Shown piece after piece: positions 18,260 through 25,851 of a stretch of DNA of 64,000 bases. The notes beneath the pieces are model-generated. The model did no database searches. It worked only from the letters and a program-made list of their open reading frames with translations, and had not been told where the DNA came from. Source of the stretch: M3007 sp964484205 (lineage in GTDB: Bacteria > Bacteroidota > Bacteroidia > Chitinophagales > Saprospiraceae); the NCBI GenBank assembly GCA_964484205.1, contig CAZAEZ010000021.1:38538-102537 (forward strand), read 5' to 3'. Position 1 is the stretch's first letter; the number at the start of each line of letters is the position of its first letter. Made by a program: the position numbers and the translations under genes.

Positions 18260-19636
18260 CTACTGCCCTACCGGCCAGCGTTGCAGCAGCAGTTGTGCCG
18301 CTTTTTTTCCCGTTTGTTGGCCCGAAAGCACATCATCGCGATAGGAAATACCGCCGTACAAGCCCGACCAGGCCGCTTCTTCCGCGGCAAGCCGGATCGT
18401 GGGGTACTGCCGCGTGGGCACGCCGAATGCATTCTCGGTGTTGTCGGCCAGCGGAATATTGTCGCCCAGAGTACGGCTCAAAATTTCGGCAGCTGCCGCA
18501 GATGTTGCGCTTTGCAAATCAGCGCCCGCCGGGCAGGCCGGTGCGTTGAGCACCGGGCGCCAGTTGGCATCAATCATCTGGTTGATGGCCGTTTGCGGCC
18601 GGATGCGTTTTACCCGGTATTTCTCCTCCCAGCAGGCGATGGTCGCATCGGCCATGCTCAGCGCCAGCATCGTTTGCACTTTCAGGGCTGTAATCATCGG
18701 CACGCGTTGTTGCTCGCAAACCAGGCCGGCAATATTCATCCAGCGGCCTGCCGGCGGAATCCGGGAAATGCCCGGCTGCGTGCCGGCTGCCGGGTCGCAA
18801 GCCCAGAAGTAGGCGACGGCGTATTGCTCGGGCACCATGGTTTTGCTGATATCATAAGCCTCCTGGGCGAGTGCCCGGAAGGAACTGGACGGGTTGGGGT
18901 CGTAATTCGCCGGAGCCGGATTTGCGATCTGCTGGGCGGCGTCCAGAAAAAAAGGCCGCAGGTATGCCCAATAGGGCTCGACAGCCGGGGCATTCGAAGC
19001 GCTCCAGGCGCCTGCCGCATTTTCCGCCTGGTAGGCCGGGTAGGTGGCCAGCCGGGCATAGCCGTCGGCGCGGGCAAAATCGAGCACCAACTGGGAAATA
19101 TCCGTTGCCGCTTTTTTGGACTGGGTAATGAAGGCTTCGCGCAGGCCGTTTTGCCGGAAAGCCTGTTCCAGGGCAGCTTGTTGCTGGGTCAGCTGATTCC
19201 CGGCAGGGAGCAGGTTTTTCCCGGTTTCAAGTATGGCGTACAACGCGGCGAATGGATAGAAAACAGAATCGGCAGGTGTAAAACTGAGCATGATCGGCAT
19301 ACCGCGCAGCATGCCGTGCAGGGACGAAACTTTCGACTGGTACCGCGCCGTGGTTTCATAACCGGCCAGCATGGAGTACGCAAAGCAACGGCTGGCTGCC
19401 GGTGCGCTGGTATTGTTGGAAAGCATGGCATACGAGAGTGCCAGCGTCGTCGGGCGCAATTGCTGTTCGGCCAGGGCGCGCAGCGTGCCGTATTGATCGA
19501 TGGCCGCATCGACATCCACGCGCGATGGCATGTCTTTTTCACGATAACGATCTTTTGATTTGCTTTTGGCGGATTGCTGGGCGGCGAGGCTGGAGGCCAG
19601 GAAAAGGGCCAGGAGGATTACGATGGTTCTGTGCAT
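18260..19636 (-). CDS. Vanadium haloperoxidase / PAP2-like secreted protein with degenerate active site
   Basis: The 458-residue product has a signal peptide (TIVILLALFLASSLAAQ) and the helical PAP2/vanadium-haloperoxidase fold. The first vanadate motif is kept: KYRVKRIRP (K-X6-RP). The second motif, normally PSGH, reads PAGAD, and the third, normally SRxxGGIH, reads SGLYGGIS. Thus the acid/base His and the Arg and His vanadate/phosphate ligands appear to be missing. The reading frame is intact, so it may be a pseudoenzyme with a binding role. The downstream hairpin at 18216-18246 may shape the mRNA 3' end. Confidence 0.78.
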   Translation of the reverse strand: MHRTIVILLALFLASSLAAQQSAKSKSKDRYREKDMPSRVDVDAAIDQYGTLRALAEQQLRPTTLALSYAMLSNNTSAPAASRCFAYSMLAGYETTARYQSKVSSLHGMLRGMPIMLSFTPADSVFYPFAALYAILETGKNLLPAGNQLTQQQAALEQAFRQNGLREAFITQSKKAATDISQLVLDFARADGYARLATYPAYQAENAAGAWSASNAPAVEPYWAYLRPFFLDAAQQIANPAPANYDPNPSSSFRALAQEAYDISKTMVPEQYAVAYFWACDPAAGTQPGISRIPPAGRWMNIAGLVCEQQRVPMITALKVQTMLALSMADATIACWEEKYRVKRIRPQTAINQMIDANWRPVLNAPACPAGADLQSATSAAAAEILSRTLGDNIPLADNTENAFGVPTRQYPTIRLAAEEAAWSGLYGGISYRDDVLSGQQTGKKAAQLLLQRWPVGQ

Positions 19637-20020
19637 GTTTGAAAACGTTTGTGGCGGGTGTTTTTTTTGTAAACAAACGAATTTGAACGGGTTTGGATTA
19701 TTGAACAGGGAAAAAACAATTGCGCTTCAGGCACTATTTGATGAAAATAAAATCATAGCGCCGGGATTACGCTGCACTACGCTGAATCGGCATCCGGCGC
19801 CGGCCCGATTCGTCCATAAAAACAAACTGTTCAGGTGTTAAAACGCGTTCCCGATCCCAGAACGGGCCTTTTCGCGCCGGCCTCTGCAACCTGCCGGCAA
19901 CCGGGGCTGTCTATTGAAGTAACTGTTTGCAACCGCACCTGTACCGCCATTTTAACGCTGTTGTCCGGTTGTCATCCTCCTTCCAAATCTACTTTCCAGG
20001 TTGTTAATTTATTGAAACCC
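19637..20020. other. Non-coding divergent region
   Basis: This stretch lies between the haloperoxidase-like gene (minus) and a small plus-strand gene. No coherent coding frame or repeat family was recognised, and no clear TAnnTTTG box was found on either strand. Confidence 0.4.
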
Positions 20021-20269
20021 ATGACCATTAAAAAGAACATGCTTTTCGTCGCAAGCATCGTTACCCTGTCTTTTGCCGGCCTGCTGGTGTGGATGGACAA
20101 CGCGCTTGCTCAATACATCGAAACACGCCCCATACCGGTTCAGGAAACCGCTGCACCGGAGATCAACCGTACCGGAATCAGCCCGGAACAAACCCCCACC
20201 CTGCCCTTGCCCGAAGTGTGCATCAGCGCACCGAAAAGCAAGGCGGCAGGCGCCGATAGAATACCATAG
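20021..20269 (+). CDS. Small hypothetical exported or membrane-anchored protein
   Basis: The 82-residue product starts with Lys-rich MTIKKNM and a hydrophobic stretch (LFVASIVTLSFAGLLVWM), then a Pro-rich tail with PTLPLPEVCIS. This looks like a signal peptide or membrane anchor. The ATG at 20021 follows TTGAAACCC. A Rho-independent terminator 24 nt after the stop (20294-20329) supports a real plus-strand transcript. No family is recognised. The frame is open for 62 codons upstream, but those codons look non-coding. Confidence 0.55.
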   Translation: MTIKKNMLFVASIVTLSFAGLLVWMDNALAQYIETRPIPVQETAAPEINRTGISPEQTPTLPLPEVCISAPKSKAAGADRIP

Positions 20270-20293
20270 CAGAGCAATAACACGGAGGTTTTC

Positions 20294-20329
20294 GGGCGCC
20301 CGACGTAAGTCAGGCGCTCGTTTTTTTTT
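20294..20329 (+). terminator. Rho-independent terminator after the small exported protein
   Basis: An 11-bp stem (GGGCGCCCGAC / GTCAGGCGCTC, one mismatch and one G-U pair) with a GTAA loop is followed by a run of nine T. Confidence 0.75.
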
Positions 20330-20437
20330 ATCCGCCGTAGCCTTGGCGAAGGCGGATTATCCGCCAAATCACAAACGCCCTTGCGCATGTTCCAGTTTGG
20401 GGCCAAGTGAGGGGGTGACTGCGAGTCACCCCCTCAC
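20330..20437. repeat. Two adjacent palindromic repeats (ATCCGCC hairpin and GTGAGGGGGTGACT hairpin, copy 2)
   Basis: ATCCGCC...GGCGGAT at 20330-20356 encloses GTAGCCTTGGCGAA. At 20407-20437 there is a perfect 14-bp hairpin GTGAGGGGGTGACT with a GCG loop. It is the sibling of the copy at 18216-18246 with a compensated change (GGCGG to GGGGG on both arms). Confidence 0.75.
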
Positions 20438-20455
20438 TACTACCAAATAGTTTAC

Positions 20456-20703
20456 GCCCCCCCCGAAATGCCATAGCCATCAACCTAAGGCCTGATTTTC
20501 GTTTTTTAAAGTCAAAAGTCAAAAGTTTAAAGTCAAAAGTTTAAAGGAAGTCCCCGAAGCTGGCATGCCGGGAGCCTCTGTCGCCCCCAAACCTTCTTTT
20601 TCGACGCTGCTTCCCTTTTACATTTTAACTATTACATTTTACATTTTGACTTTAATAACACTACACTTCCCTTAAGTTGATGGCTATGCCCCCCCGAAAT
20701 GCC
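20456..20703. repeat. MITE-like element with CATAGCCATCAAC ends (copy 1) and flanking direct repeats
   Basis: Inverted ends ATAGCCATCAACCTAAGG (20473-20490) and CTTAAGTTGATGGCTAT (20671-20687) enclose AAAGTCAAAAG-type repeats. Outside both ends sits the direct repeat GCCCCCCC(C)GAAATGCC (20456-20472 and 20688-20703), which looks like a target-site duplication of the 3' end of the hydrolase gene. The hydrolase TAG stop is in CATAG of the element. A second copy lies at 55620-55857. Confidence 0.75.
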
Positions 20704-21550
20704 CTGCCAGCTCCGCCACCATCCGCTCCGGCTCCTCTTCCTGCACAAAATGGCCCGCGTTTTCGAAGCGGACCACCCGGGCATTCGGCAGCGCTTTTTC
20801 CCACTTTTCAAGTGCGTACGGCAGCACGAATTTGTCGCGCATGCCCCAAAAGATCAGACAGGGCTTTTCGGCCAAAACGCGCACCCGGCGCCATTGATCC
20901 GCCCAAAAATTGGTGGCATTCAGCAATTCGCCGGAAAAAGCATAGGCAGCTTGCCGGGACGCGGCATTGGGCAGCGCCTTTTTGTAGTGCCGGTGGACTT
21001 CCGGCGTCAGTTTCTTTTTGTCGCCAAACGCGGCGGGCATCACCAGGTTGACCGGAAAATTGAACCGCAGGTACAGCAACCGGCCCAGCCGGCCCTGCAT
21101 CCAGCGCGCCGGGCGGGCATAGTGCGGGTCGGTGTCCAGCGGCCACATCCAGCCGTTGAACAGGCTGAGTTTTTGCACCCGTTCCGGGCGGCGGATGGCG
21201 TAGTCGAATGCAATGGACAAGCCGAAATCGTTGCCCACAATGTGCACATCGCGCAGCCCCAGTTTTTCAATAAAAAGCGCCATACGCCGGGCATGCGCGG
21301 CCACCGAATAATCGGCGCCCGGGGGCTTATCCGACAGGCCAAATCCCAGCAAGTCGGGCGCAACGCAGCGAAAGCGGTCCCGCAGGCCCCGGACCACATC
21401 GCGCCAGCCGAACGACCATTCGGGGGTGCCGTGGGAAAACAGGATGACCGGGCCCACGCCTTCGTCGATGTAGTGGATTTTATGGCCTTCAACGTCCAGG
21501 TAATTGGATTTGAAGGGGTAGAGATCGGAGTTTACCCAGGATGTTCCCAT
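20684..21550 (-). CDS. Alpha/beta hydrolase (haloalkane dehalogenase-like)
   Basis: The 288-residue protein has the alpha/beta hydrolase core. The oxyanion loop is LFSHGTPEWSFGWRDV, and the nucleophile elbow GNDFGLSIAFD carries Asp rather than Ser, as in haloalkane dehalogenases and epoxide hydrolases. The catalytic His is in ENAGHFVQEEEPE, and WGMRDKFV carries the acid position. Substrate is unknown. ATG at 21550 follows a terminator that separates it from the upstream gene. The last codons (GHFGGA) and the TAG stop lie at the junction with a MITE-like repeat, so the C terminus may have been altered by insertion. Confidence 0.85.
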   Translation of the reverse strand: MGTSWVNSDLYPFKSNYLDVEGHKIHYIDEGVGPVILFSHGTPEWSFGWRDVVRGLRDRFRCVAPDLLGFGLSDKPPGADYSVAAHARRMALFIEKLGLRDVHIVGNDFGLSIAFDYAIRRPERVQKLSLFNGWMWPLDTDPHYARPARWMQGRLGRLLYLRFNFPVNLVMPAAFGDKKKLTPEVHRHYKKALPNAASRQAAYAFSGELLNATNFWADQWRRVRVLAEKPCLIFWGMRDKFVLPYALEKWEKALPNARVVRFENAGHFVQEEEPERMVAELAGHFGGA

Positions 21551-21563
21551 GTGAATTTTTTTG

Positions 21564-21620
21564 CCAAAAATAAACCTGTCGCCGTGCCAATTTGGCCACA
21601 ACGACAGGTTTATTTTTTGG
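21564..21620 (-). terminator. Bidirectional-looking terminator hairpin
   Basis: CCAAAAATAAACCTGTCG (21564-21581) pairs with CGACAGGTTTATTTTTTGG (21602-21620), flanked by A and T tracts. It lies 18 nt beyond the stop of the DUF6249-like gene. Confidence 0.75.
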
Positions 21621-21637
21621 TAAAAATCCGGACTTGA

Positions 21638-21997
21638 TCAAGCTTCGGGATCGACCGGCGGGTTGCGGCGCTCGTAGATGTAGGAGAACAACATCCCCAG
21701 GCCGCCAAAGATGGCAATGAGGGCAAAGAATACGCCGGTGCGTTCGCCGTCTTCCAGGCCGAAAGCATTGCTGACAAACAGGGCCAGCAAAAGCCCCAGA
21801 CCGGCGCCGATAAACATCAGGCTGTTTTTGAGGGTGCGGGTGGGGTCGGTTTGGCGGCGGCGGCGAACAGGCTCCATGCCTTTTTCGATCATGGCCATAT
21901 TCTCTTTGTTTTCCAGGTAGCGGATACCCCAAATCATGAGAAAAACACCCAGGCTGATCGTAATGGGGATAAACAGTGCAACAATTCCTTCGTGCAT
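21638..21997 (-). CDS. Small inner-membrane protein, DUF6249-like
   Basis: The 119-residue protein has three predicted membrane helices (about 5-25, 57-77 and 88-108). A basic loop MEPVRRRRQTDPTRTLK sits between helices 1 and 2, and MIEKGMEP is a conserved segment of DUF6249 proteins. Function is unknown. It is a single-gene unit with its own terminator downstream and no partner gene. Confidence 0.75.
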   Translation of the reverse strand: MHEGIVALFIPITISLGVFLMIWGIRYLENKENMAMIEKGMEPVRRRRQTDPTRTLKNSLMFIGAGLGLLLALFVSNAFGLEDGERTGVFFALIAIFGGLGMLFSYIYERRNPPVDPEA

Positions 21998-22083
21998 GAT
22001 AACTTGTTTTTTTTGATGAAAAAGAGTGGTTTTTGTTTGTTCTTGTCCACTCTGACAGCAAGGTGTTTGGAAAGGTTACAGGT

Positions 22084-23016
22084 TTATAAAATTTCCGGTA
22101 AAAACACTTCCGCCATCATGCAGCGCGCACTGCCGCCCCCAAAAGTCTCGATAGTATCGATCGGGCTGTGCAGCAGTTGGGTGTGGCGTTCGAGGGTTTT
22201 TACCTGGGCGGGTTTGAGCGACCGGTATGCCTGGTCGGACATGACGAGGATGGTTTGCTCCCGGTTGTTGCGCACCTGGAGCATGTTGCCGGCGAAGGCA
22301 TTCATTTGCGTCAGGGTGATTTCCACGATTTCCTTGCCGGTATCCCGAAAGGTTTGCTTCAGCATGTTGCGTTCGGCGGGAATGGTCACCGTGTCCAGAC
22401 AAATTACGACAAACGTTTCGCCCATGGCCATCATCACGTTGGTGTGGTAAATATCCTGCCCGTTGCCGTCGACGGCGTGAAAAACCACCTTCCGGTAGCC
22501 CAGCAGGGCGCAAAGTTCGTCGAGCAGGCCGGCATCGGTGCGCGGGCTGATACAGGCATAGGCCAGGCGGTTGAGGTGGTCGAAAATAATGCTGCCGGTG
22601 CCTTCCAGGAAGCGGTTGATCTTTTCGTTGAACTCCAGGTTGATCCGCCGCTCGGCCTGAAAGCCGGCTTTGAGCACGGTGTCGATCACCTGGCGGCGGC
22701 GTTCGCGGCGGCGCGTCGGCGCGTACATGGGGTAGGTCACCACAAATCCTTCCTGGTGAAACGTCGCCCAGTTGTTTGGAAAAACAGCATCGGGCTTGAC
22801 CGGCCGCGGGGAATCTTTGGCAACGATAACATTTACGCCCGCCGCGCGCAGTTTTTCAACAAAATCGTCAAATTCCTGCATGGCTTTCGTGCGTATGCTG
22901 TCCGTCTCCTGGGCGCCTTCGCGGCGTTGGAAGGCATTGCTGGCGGCGGTTTCTTCATTAAAGCCAAAATTGGCCGGCCGCACCATCAGAATATGCCGGG
23001 TCGTTTGTTTGCGCAT
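22084..23016 (-). CDS. ctlX: CtlX-type citrulline/arginine amidinohydrolase family protein
   Basis: The 310-residue protein belongs to the guanidino-group-modifying superfamily. It starts TRHILMVRPANFGFNEETA, with FPNNWATFH (Asn/Asp-rich substrate loop), EGTGSIIFDH, HTNVMMAMGETFVVI (catalytic His) and a C-terminal GGGSARCMMAEVF that carries the nucleophilic Cys. This matches CtlX, assigned to citrulline use in Bacteroidota (Francisella homologues gave the name). ATG at 23016 is favoured over 23037 because a TACATTTG -7 box at 23035-23042 would put the transcript start near 23028. Confidence 0.88.
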   Translation of the reverse strand: MRKQTTRHILMVRPANFGFNEETAASNAFQRREGAQETDSIRTKAMQEFDDFVEKLRAAGVNVIVAKDSPRPVKPDAVFPNNWATFHQEGFVVTYPMYAPTRRRERRRQVIDTVLKAGFQAERRINLEFNEKINRFLEGTGSIIFDHLNRLAYACISPRTDAGLLDELCALLGYRKVVFHAVDGNGQDIYHTNVMMAMGETFVVICLDTVTIPAERNMLKQTFRDTGKEIVEITLTQMNAFAGNMLQVRNNREQTILVMSDQAYRSLKPAQVKTLERHTQLLHSPIDTIETFGGGSARCMMAEVFLPEIL

Positions 23017-23034
23017 AGCTTGTTTAATTTTCTG

Positions 23035-23042
23035 CAAATGTA
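23035..23042 (-). promoter_or_regulatory. -7 box of the ctlX gene
   Basis: The minus strand reads TACATTTG, the Bacteroidota TAnnTTTG motif; TTTAG about 19 nt upstream may be the -33 element. The short leader fixes the ATG at 23016 and leaves only 13 nt to the divergent gene. Confidence 0.55.
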
Positions 23043-23055
23043 GAAAATCCCGAAC

Positions 23056-24225
23056 ATGCCCCTAAACTCCGAACTTCAACCTATTTTCACCCGCGTGAAA
23101 TACAAGGCCAAAGATTATTGTCCGAACTGCCACTTCCCCTTGCCCTACAAGGCAAAATTTTGCGCGCGCTGCGGGCAAAAACAGGCCAGCGACATGATCT
23201 CCATGGGCAATTTGTTCAAACAGGTCTGGTTCCGGGTGTTGCACCTCGAAAGCCGCTCGCTGCGCTTCATGTTTCTGCTTTTTATCCCCGGCTATGTGAC
23301 GGCGGAATTTTTCAGCGGCCGGCAAAAACGCTACCCCCAACCTATCCGGTTTTTCTTCATCGTCGCCTTTTTATTTCTGTTCACGCTCAACCACCTGGGT
23401 ATGGGCTCGCCCACCGGCTTTCAGGCCCGGCAAAGCGAACAGGGCTTGACTTTCAAGAGCAACCGGAATGCCGGTGAGATAAAATATGATTTTTACGAGC
23501 TGGGCCGAAAACGCGCCGAATTTGAAATCATGCAGCGCGAAATCGACTCGCTGCCGCCCGAATACCGCACGCCGCTGGTGCGCAAAGCCATGGACAGCCT
23601 GCTGCAACGAACCTACGGTGAAGCCGTCGAAAAATTTGGCAGTATTCTGGCGTTGGGCGCCGACTCCACCAAAACACAGGCCCAGGACTCCCTGGACCTC
23701 AACCTCGGCTTCCGGAGTTTCCGGCTGGCAACCCTAGACGCCTTCAAACTCGACGCCGATGCCGTTATTGCAAAATACGGGGTCGATAACTGGCTGGACA
23801 AAGTCGCCATCCGGCAAGGCTTGAAAACGCTCAAAGACCCCGGCGCCCTGATGAAAACCTTTCTCGGCAGCCTGGCCTGGACGCTGCTGGGCCTCGTCGC
23901 GCTGATGGCAGCGGTGCTCAAGTTGCTCTACCTGCGGCAAAAACGTTTTTATGTGGAGCATTTCATCCTGCTGCTCAACGAACACTCCAGTATATTTCTG
24001 CTGTTGATGGTTGCGTTTTGGATAAACGCCGTTTTCCCTTTAGGCAAGCTTTGGGTCCCTCTGATCTTGTGGCTGACAGTGAGCCCCGTTTTCGCTTTGC
24101 GAAACTACTACCGCCAGGGCTGGGGCATTACGTTGGGCAAATCGCTGGTGTTTTTCATAGCCTACCTGCTCGGTTTTATCCTGCTTTTTACTATCGGCAT
24201 GCTGACCGTTTTTTTTATTTTTTAG
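23056..24225 (+). CDS. DUF3667 membrane protein with N-terminal zinc ribbon
   Basis: The 389-residue protein has a zinc ribbon near its N terminus (CPNCHFP...FCARCGQK). The DUF3667 signature follows: membrane-proximal VTAEFFSGRQKRYPQPIRFFF, then a hydrophobic helix. A soluble region (about 125-270) precedes several C-terminal membrane helices (about 275-300, 310-335, 340-360, 365-389). Function is unknown in the family. It is followed 27 nt later by gatB on the same strand and may be cotranscribed. Confidence 0.82.
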   Translation: MPLNSELQPIFTRVKYKAKDYCPNCHFPLPYKAKFCARCGQKQASDMISMGNLFKQVWFRVLHLESRSLRFMFLLFIPGYVTAEFFSGRQKRYPQPIRFFFIVAFLFLFTLNHLGMGSPTGFQARQSEQGLTFKSNRNAGEIKYDFYELGRKRAEFEIMQREIDSLPPEYRTPLVRKAMDSLLQRTYGEAVEKFGSILALGADSTKTQAQDSLDLNLGFRSFRLATLDAFKLDADAVIAKYGVDNWLDKVAIRQGLKTLKDPGALMKTFLGSLAWTLLGLVALMAAVLKLLYLRQKRFYVEHFILLLNEHSSIFLLLMVAFWINAVFPLGKLWVPLILWLTVSPVFALRNYYRQGWGITLGKSLVFFIAYLLGFILLFTIGMLTVFFIF

Positions 24226-24252
24226 AAAAACAAAACCGCCAAATCGCGCCGT

Positions 24253-25689
24253 ATGCAATCCTACGAAACAGTTATCGGGCTCGAAATTCATGTGCAACTG
24301 GCTACCCGCTCCAAAGTGTTTTGCACCGACGACGCTTCCTTTGGCGGCGCCCCCAATACGCATACCGGCGCGATCAGCCTGGCCCATCCCGGCACCTTGC
24401 CCCGGCTCAATGAAAAAGCCGTTGAATATGCCGTGCGCCTCGGGCTGGCCCTGGGCTGCGACATCAACCGGAACAGCAGTTTCGACCGTAAAAACTACTT
24501 CTACGCCGACCTGCCCAAAGGCTACCAGATCACCCAGGATCAAAATCCGATTTGCCGGGGCGGGCAACTGACGGTCAACCGCCCGGCGCCCAAAACCATG
24601 CGCATCCATCACATGCACCTCGAAGAGGATGCCGGGAAAAGCCTGCACGACCAGGATCCGCAGTTTTCATTCATCGACCTGAACCGCACCGGCGTGCCCT
24701 TGCTCGAAATTGTGACCGAACCCGACCTGCGCAGCGCCGAAGAAGCCGCGGCCTGCATGGAATCCATCCGCCACCTGGTGCGCTGGCTGGGCATCAGCGA
24801 CGGCAACATGGAGGAAGGCTCGCTCCGCTGCGACGTGAATGTGTCGGTCCGGAAAACCGGCGACCCGGCCTATGGCACCCGCTGCGAGATCAAAAACATC
24901 AACTCCATGCGTTTCGCCCGGCGCGCCATCGAGTTCGAAACCGGCCGGCAAATTGAGATTTTGGAAAACGGCGGCCGCGTCGAACAGGAAACGCGCGGTT
25001 TTGACCCCGCCGGCGGCTTTACATTTTCGCTGCGCGAAAAAGAGCAGGCCCACGACTACCGCTATTTTCCCGAGCCGGATTTGCCGCCGGTGCAGATCGC
25101 CCCTGAAACCCTGGAGCATATCCGCGCTGCCATGCCGCCGCTGCCGCACGTGTTGGAACAGGAATTTCAGACGGTGCATCAGCTGCCCGCACACGACACC
25201 GAACAACTGGTGCAAGACCGACAAACGGCCCTGTATTTCCAAAACCTGGTTTCCGAAGGCGAGCCGCCGGCCAAATTGCTCGCCAACCTGGTCATCCACA
25301 AGTTGCTCCCCTGGGCGACTGAAAACGGCCTGGCCTTGGCCGACTGCCCGGTGCAGCCGGCGCAATGGCGGGAATTTGTGCACCTGATCGACAGCGGAAA
25401 ACTCAGCGCTACCGCCGCCAACCAGCAGCTCTTCCCCGCGCTGCTCGAACAACCCGGCGCAGCCCCCGGCCAACTGGCGGAAACACTGCAACTTTTGCAA
25501 ACTGCCGATTTGGATTTGCTTGAAAAACTGGCCGATGAACTGCTCGCCCGCTACCCGGATAAAGCAGCGGAATACCGCAAGGGTAAAAAAGGCCTGCTCG
25601 GTTTTTTCATGGGGGAATTAATGCGGGCGAGCAAAGGAAAGGCCGACCCGAAAGCGGCTACGGCGGTGTTGGTGGCGCGGCTGGGGTGA
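24253..25689 (+). CDS. gatB: Aspartyl/glutamyl-tRNA(Asn/Gln) amidotransferase subunit B
   Basis: The 478-residue protein is full-length GatB. It starts YETVIGLEIHVQLATRSKVFC, has PHTGAISLAHPGTLP-like and KNYFYADLPKGYQITQ motifs, EEDAGKSLHD, and the diagnostic DLNRTGVPLLEIVTEPD. The C-terminal GatB/Yqey tRNA-binding domain includes YRKGKKGLLGFFMGELMRAS. With GatA and GatC it converts Glu-tRNA(Gln) or Asp-tRNA(Asn) to the amide. Since asnS is also present in this window, the Gln pathway is the likelier need. It ends before a strong terminator. Confidence 0.96.
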   Translation: MQSYETVIGLEIHVQLATRSKVFCTDDASFGGAPNTHTGAISLAHPGTLPRLNEKAVEYAVRLGLALGCDINRNSSFDRKNYFYADLPKGYQITQDQNPICRGGQLTVNRPAPKTMRIHHMHLEEDAGKSLHDQDPQFSFIDLNRTGVPLLEIVTEPDLRSAEEAAACMESIRHLVRWLGISDGNMEEGSLRCDVNVSVRKTGDPAYGTRCEIKNINSMRFARRAIEFETGRQIEILENGGRVEQETRGFDPAGGFTFSLREKEQAHDYRYFPEPDLPPVQIAPETLEHIRAAMPPLPHVLEQEFQTVHQLPAHDTEQLVQDRQTALYFQNLVSEGEPPAKLLANLVIHKLLPWATENGLALADCPVQPAQWREFVHLIDSGKLSATAANQQLFPALLEQPGAAPGQLAETLQLLQTADLDLLEKLADELLARYPDKAAEYRKGKKGLLGFFMGELMRASKGKADPKAATAVLVARLG

Positions 25690-25744
25690 GTTTTTTTGGG
25701 CTGATTTCTGTTTTTATTTAATGTTGGGTCTTCCTTGAAAAGAA

Positions 25745-25795
25745 TAAAAAATCCCGAATTTTTCTGATGTAAAAAATTCGGGATGCCCTTTTTTG
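25745..25795 (+). terminator. Rho-independent terminator between gatB and secA
   Basis: A 13-bp stem ATCCCGAATTTTT (25751-25763) / AAAAATTCGGGAT (25772-25784) is followed by GCCCTTTTTT; A-runs on the other side make it usable in both directions. Confidence 0.85.
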
Positions 25796-25851
25796 TTGCG
25801 CGACGCGAACCTCCGGTTCGCGCTGCGCAACACGAACCGGAGGTTCGTGTT
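25796..25851. repeat. Two hairpins of the CGAACC..GGTTCG family at the 3' end of secA
   Basis: GCGAACC-TCC-GGTTCGC (25805-25821, extended by GTTGCGC/GCGCAAC) and AACACGAACC-GGA-GGTTCGTGTT (25829-25851). The outer AA of the second palindrome forms the last two bases of the secA TAA stop. Relatives are at 43611-43627 and 44110-44128. Confidence 0.8.
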
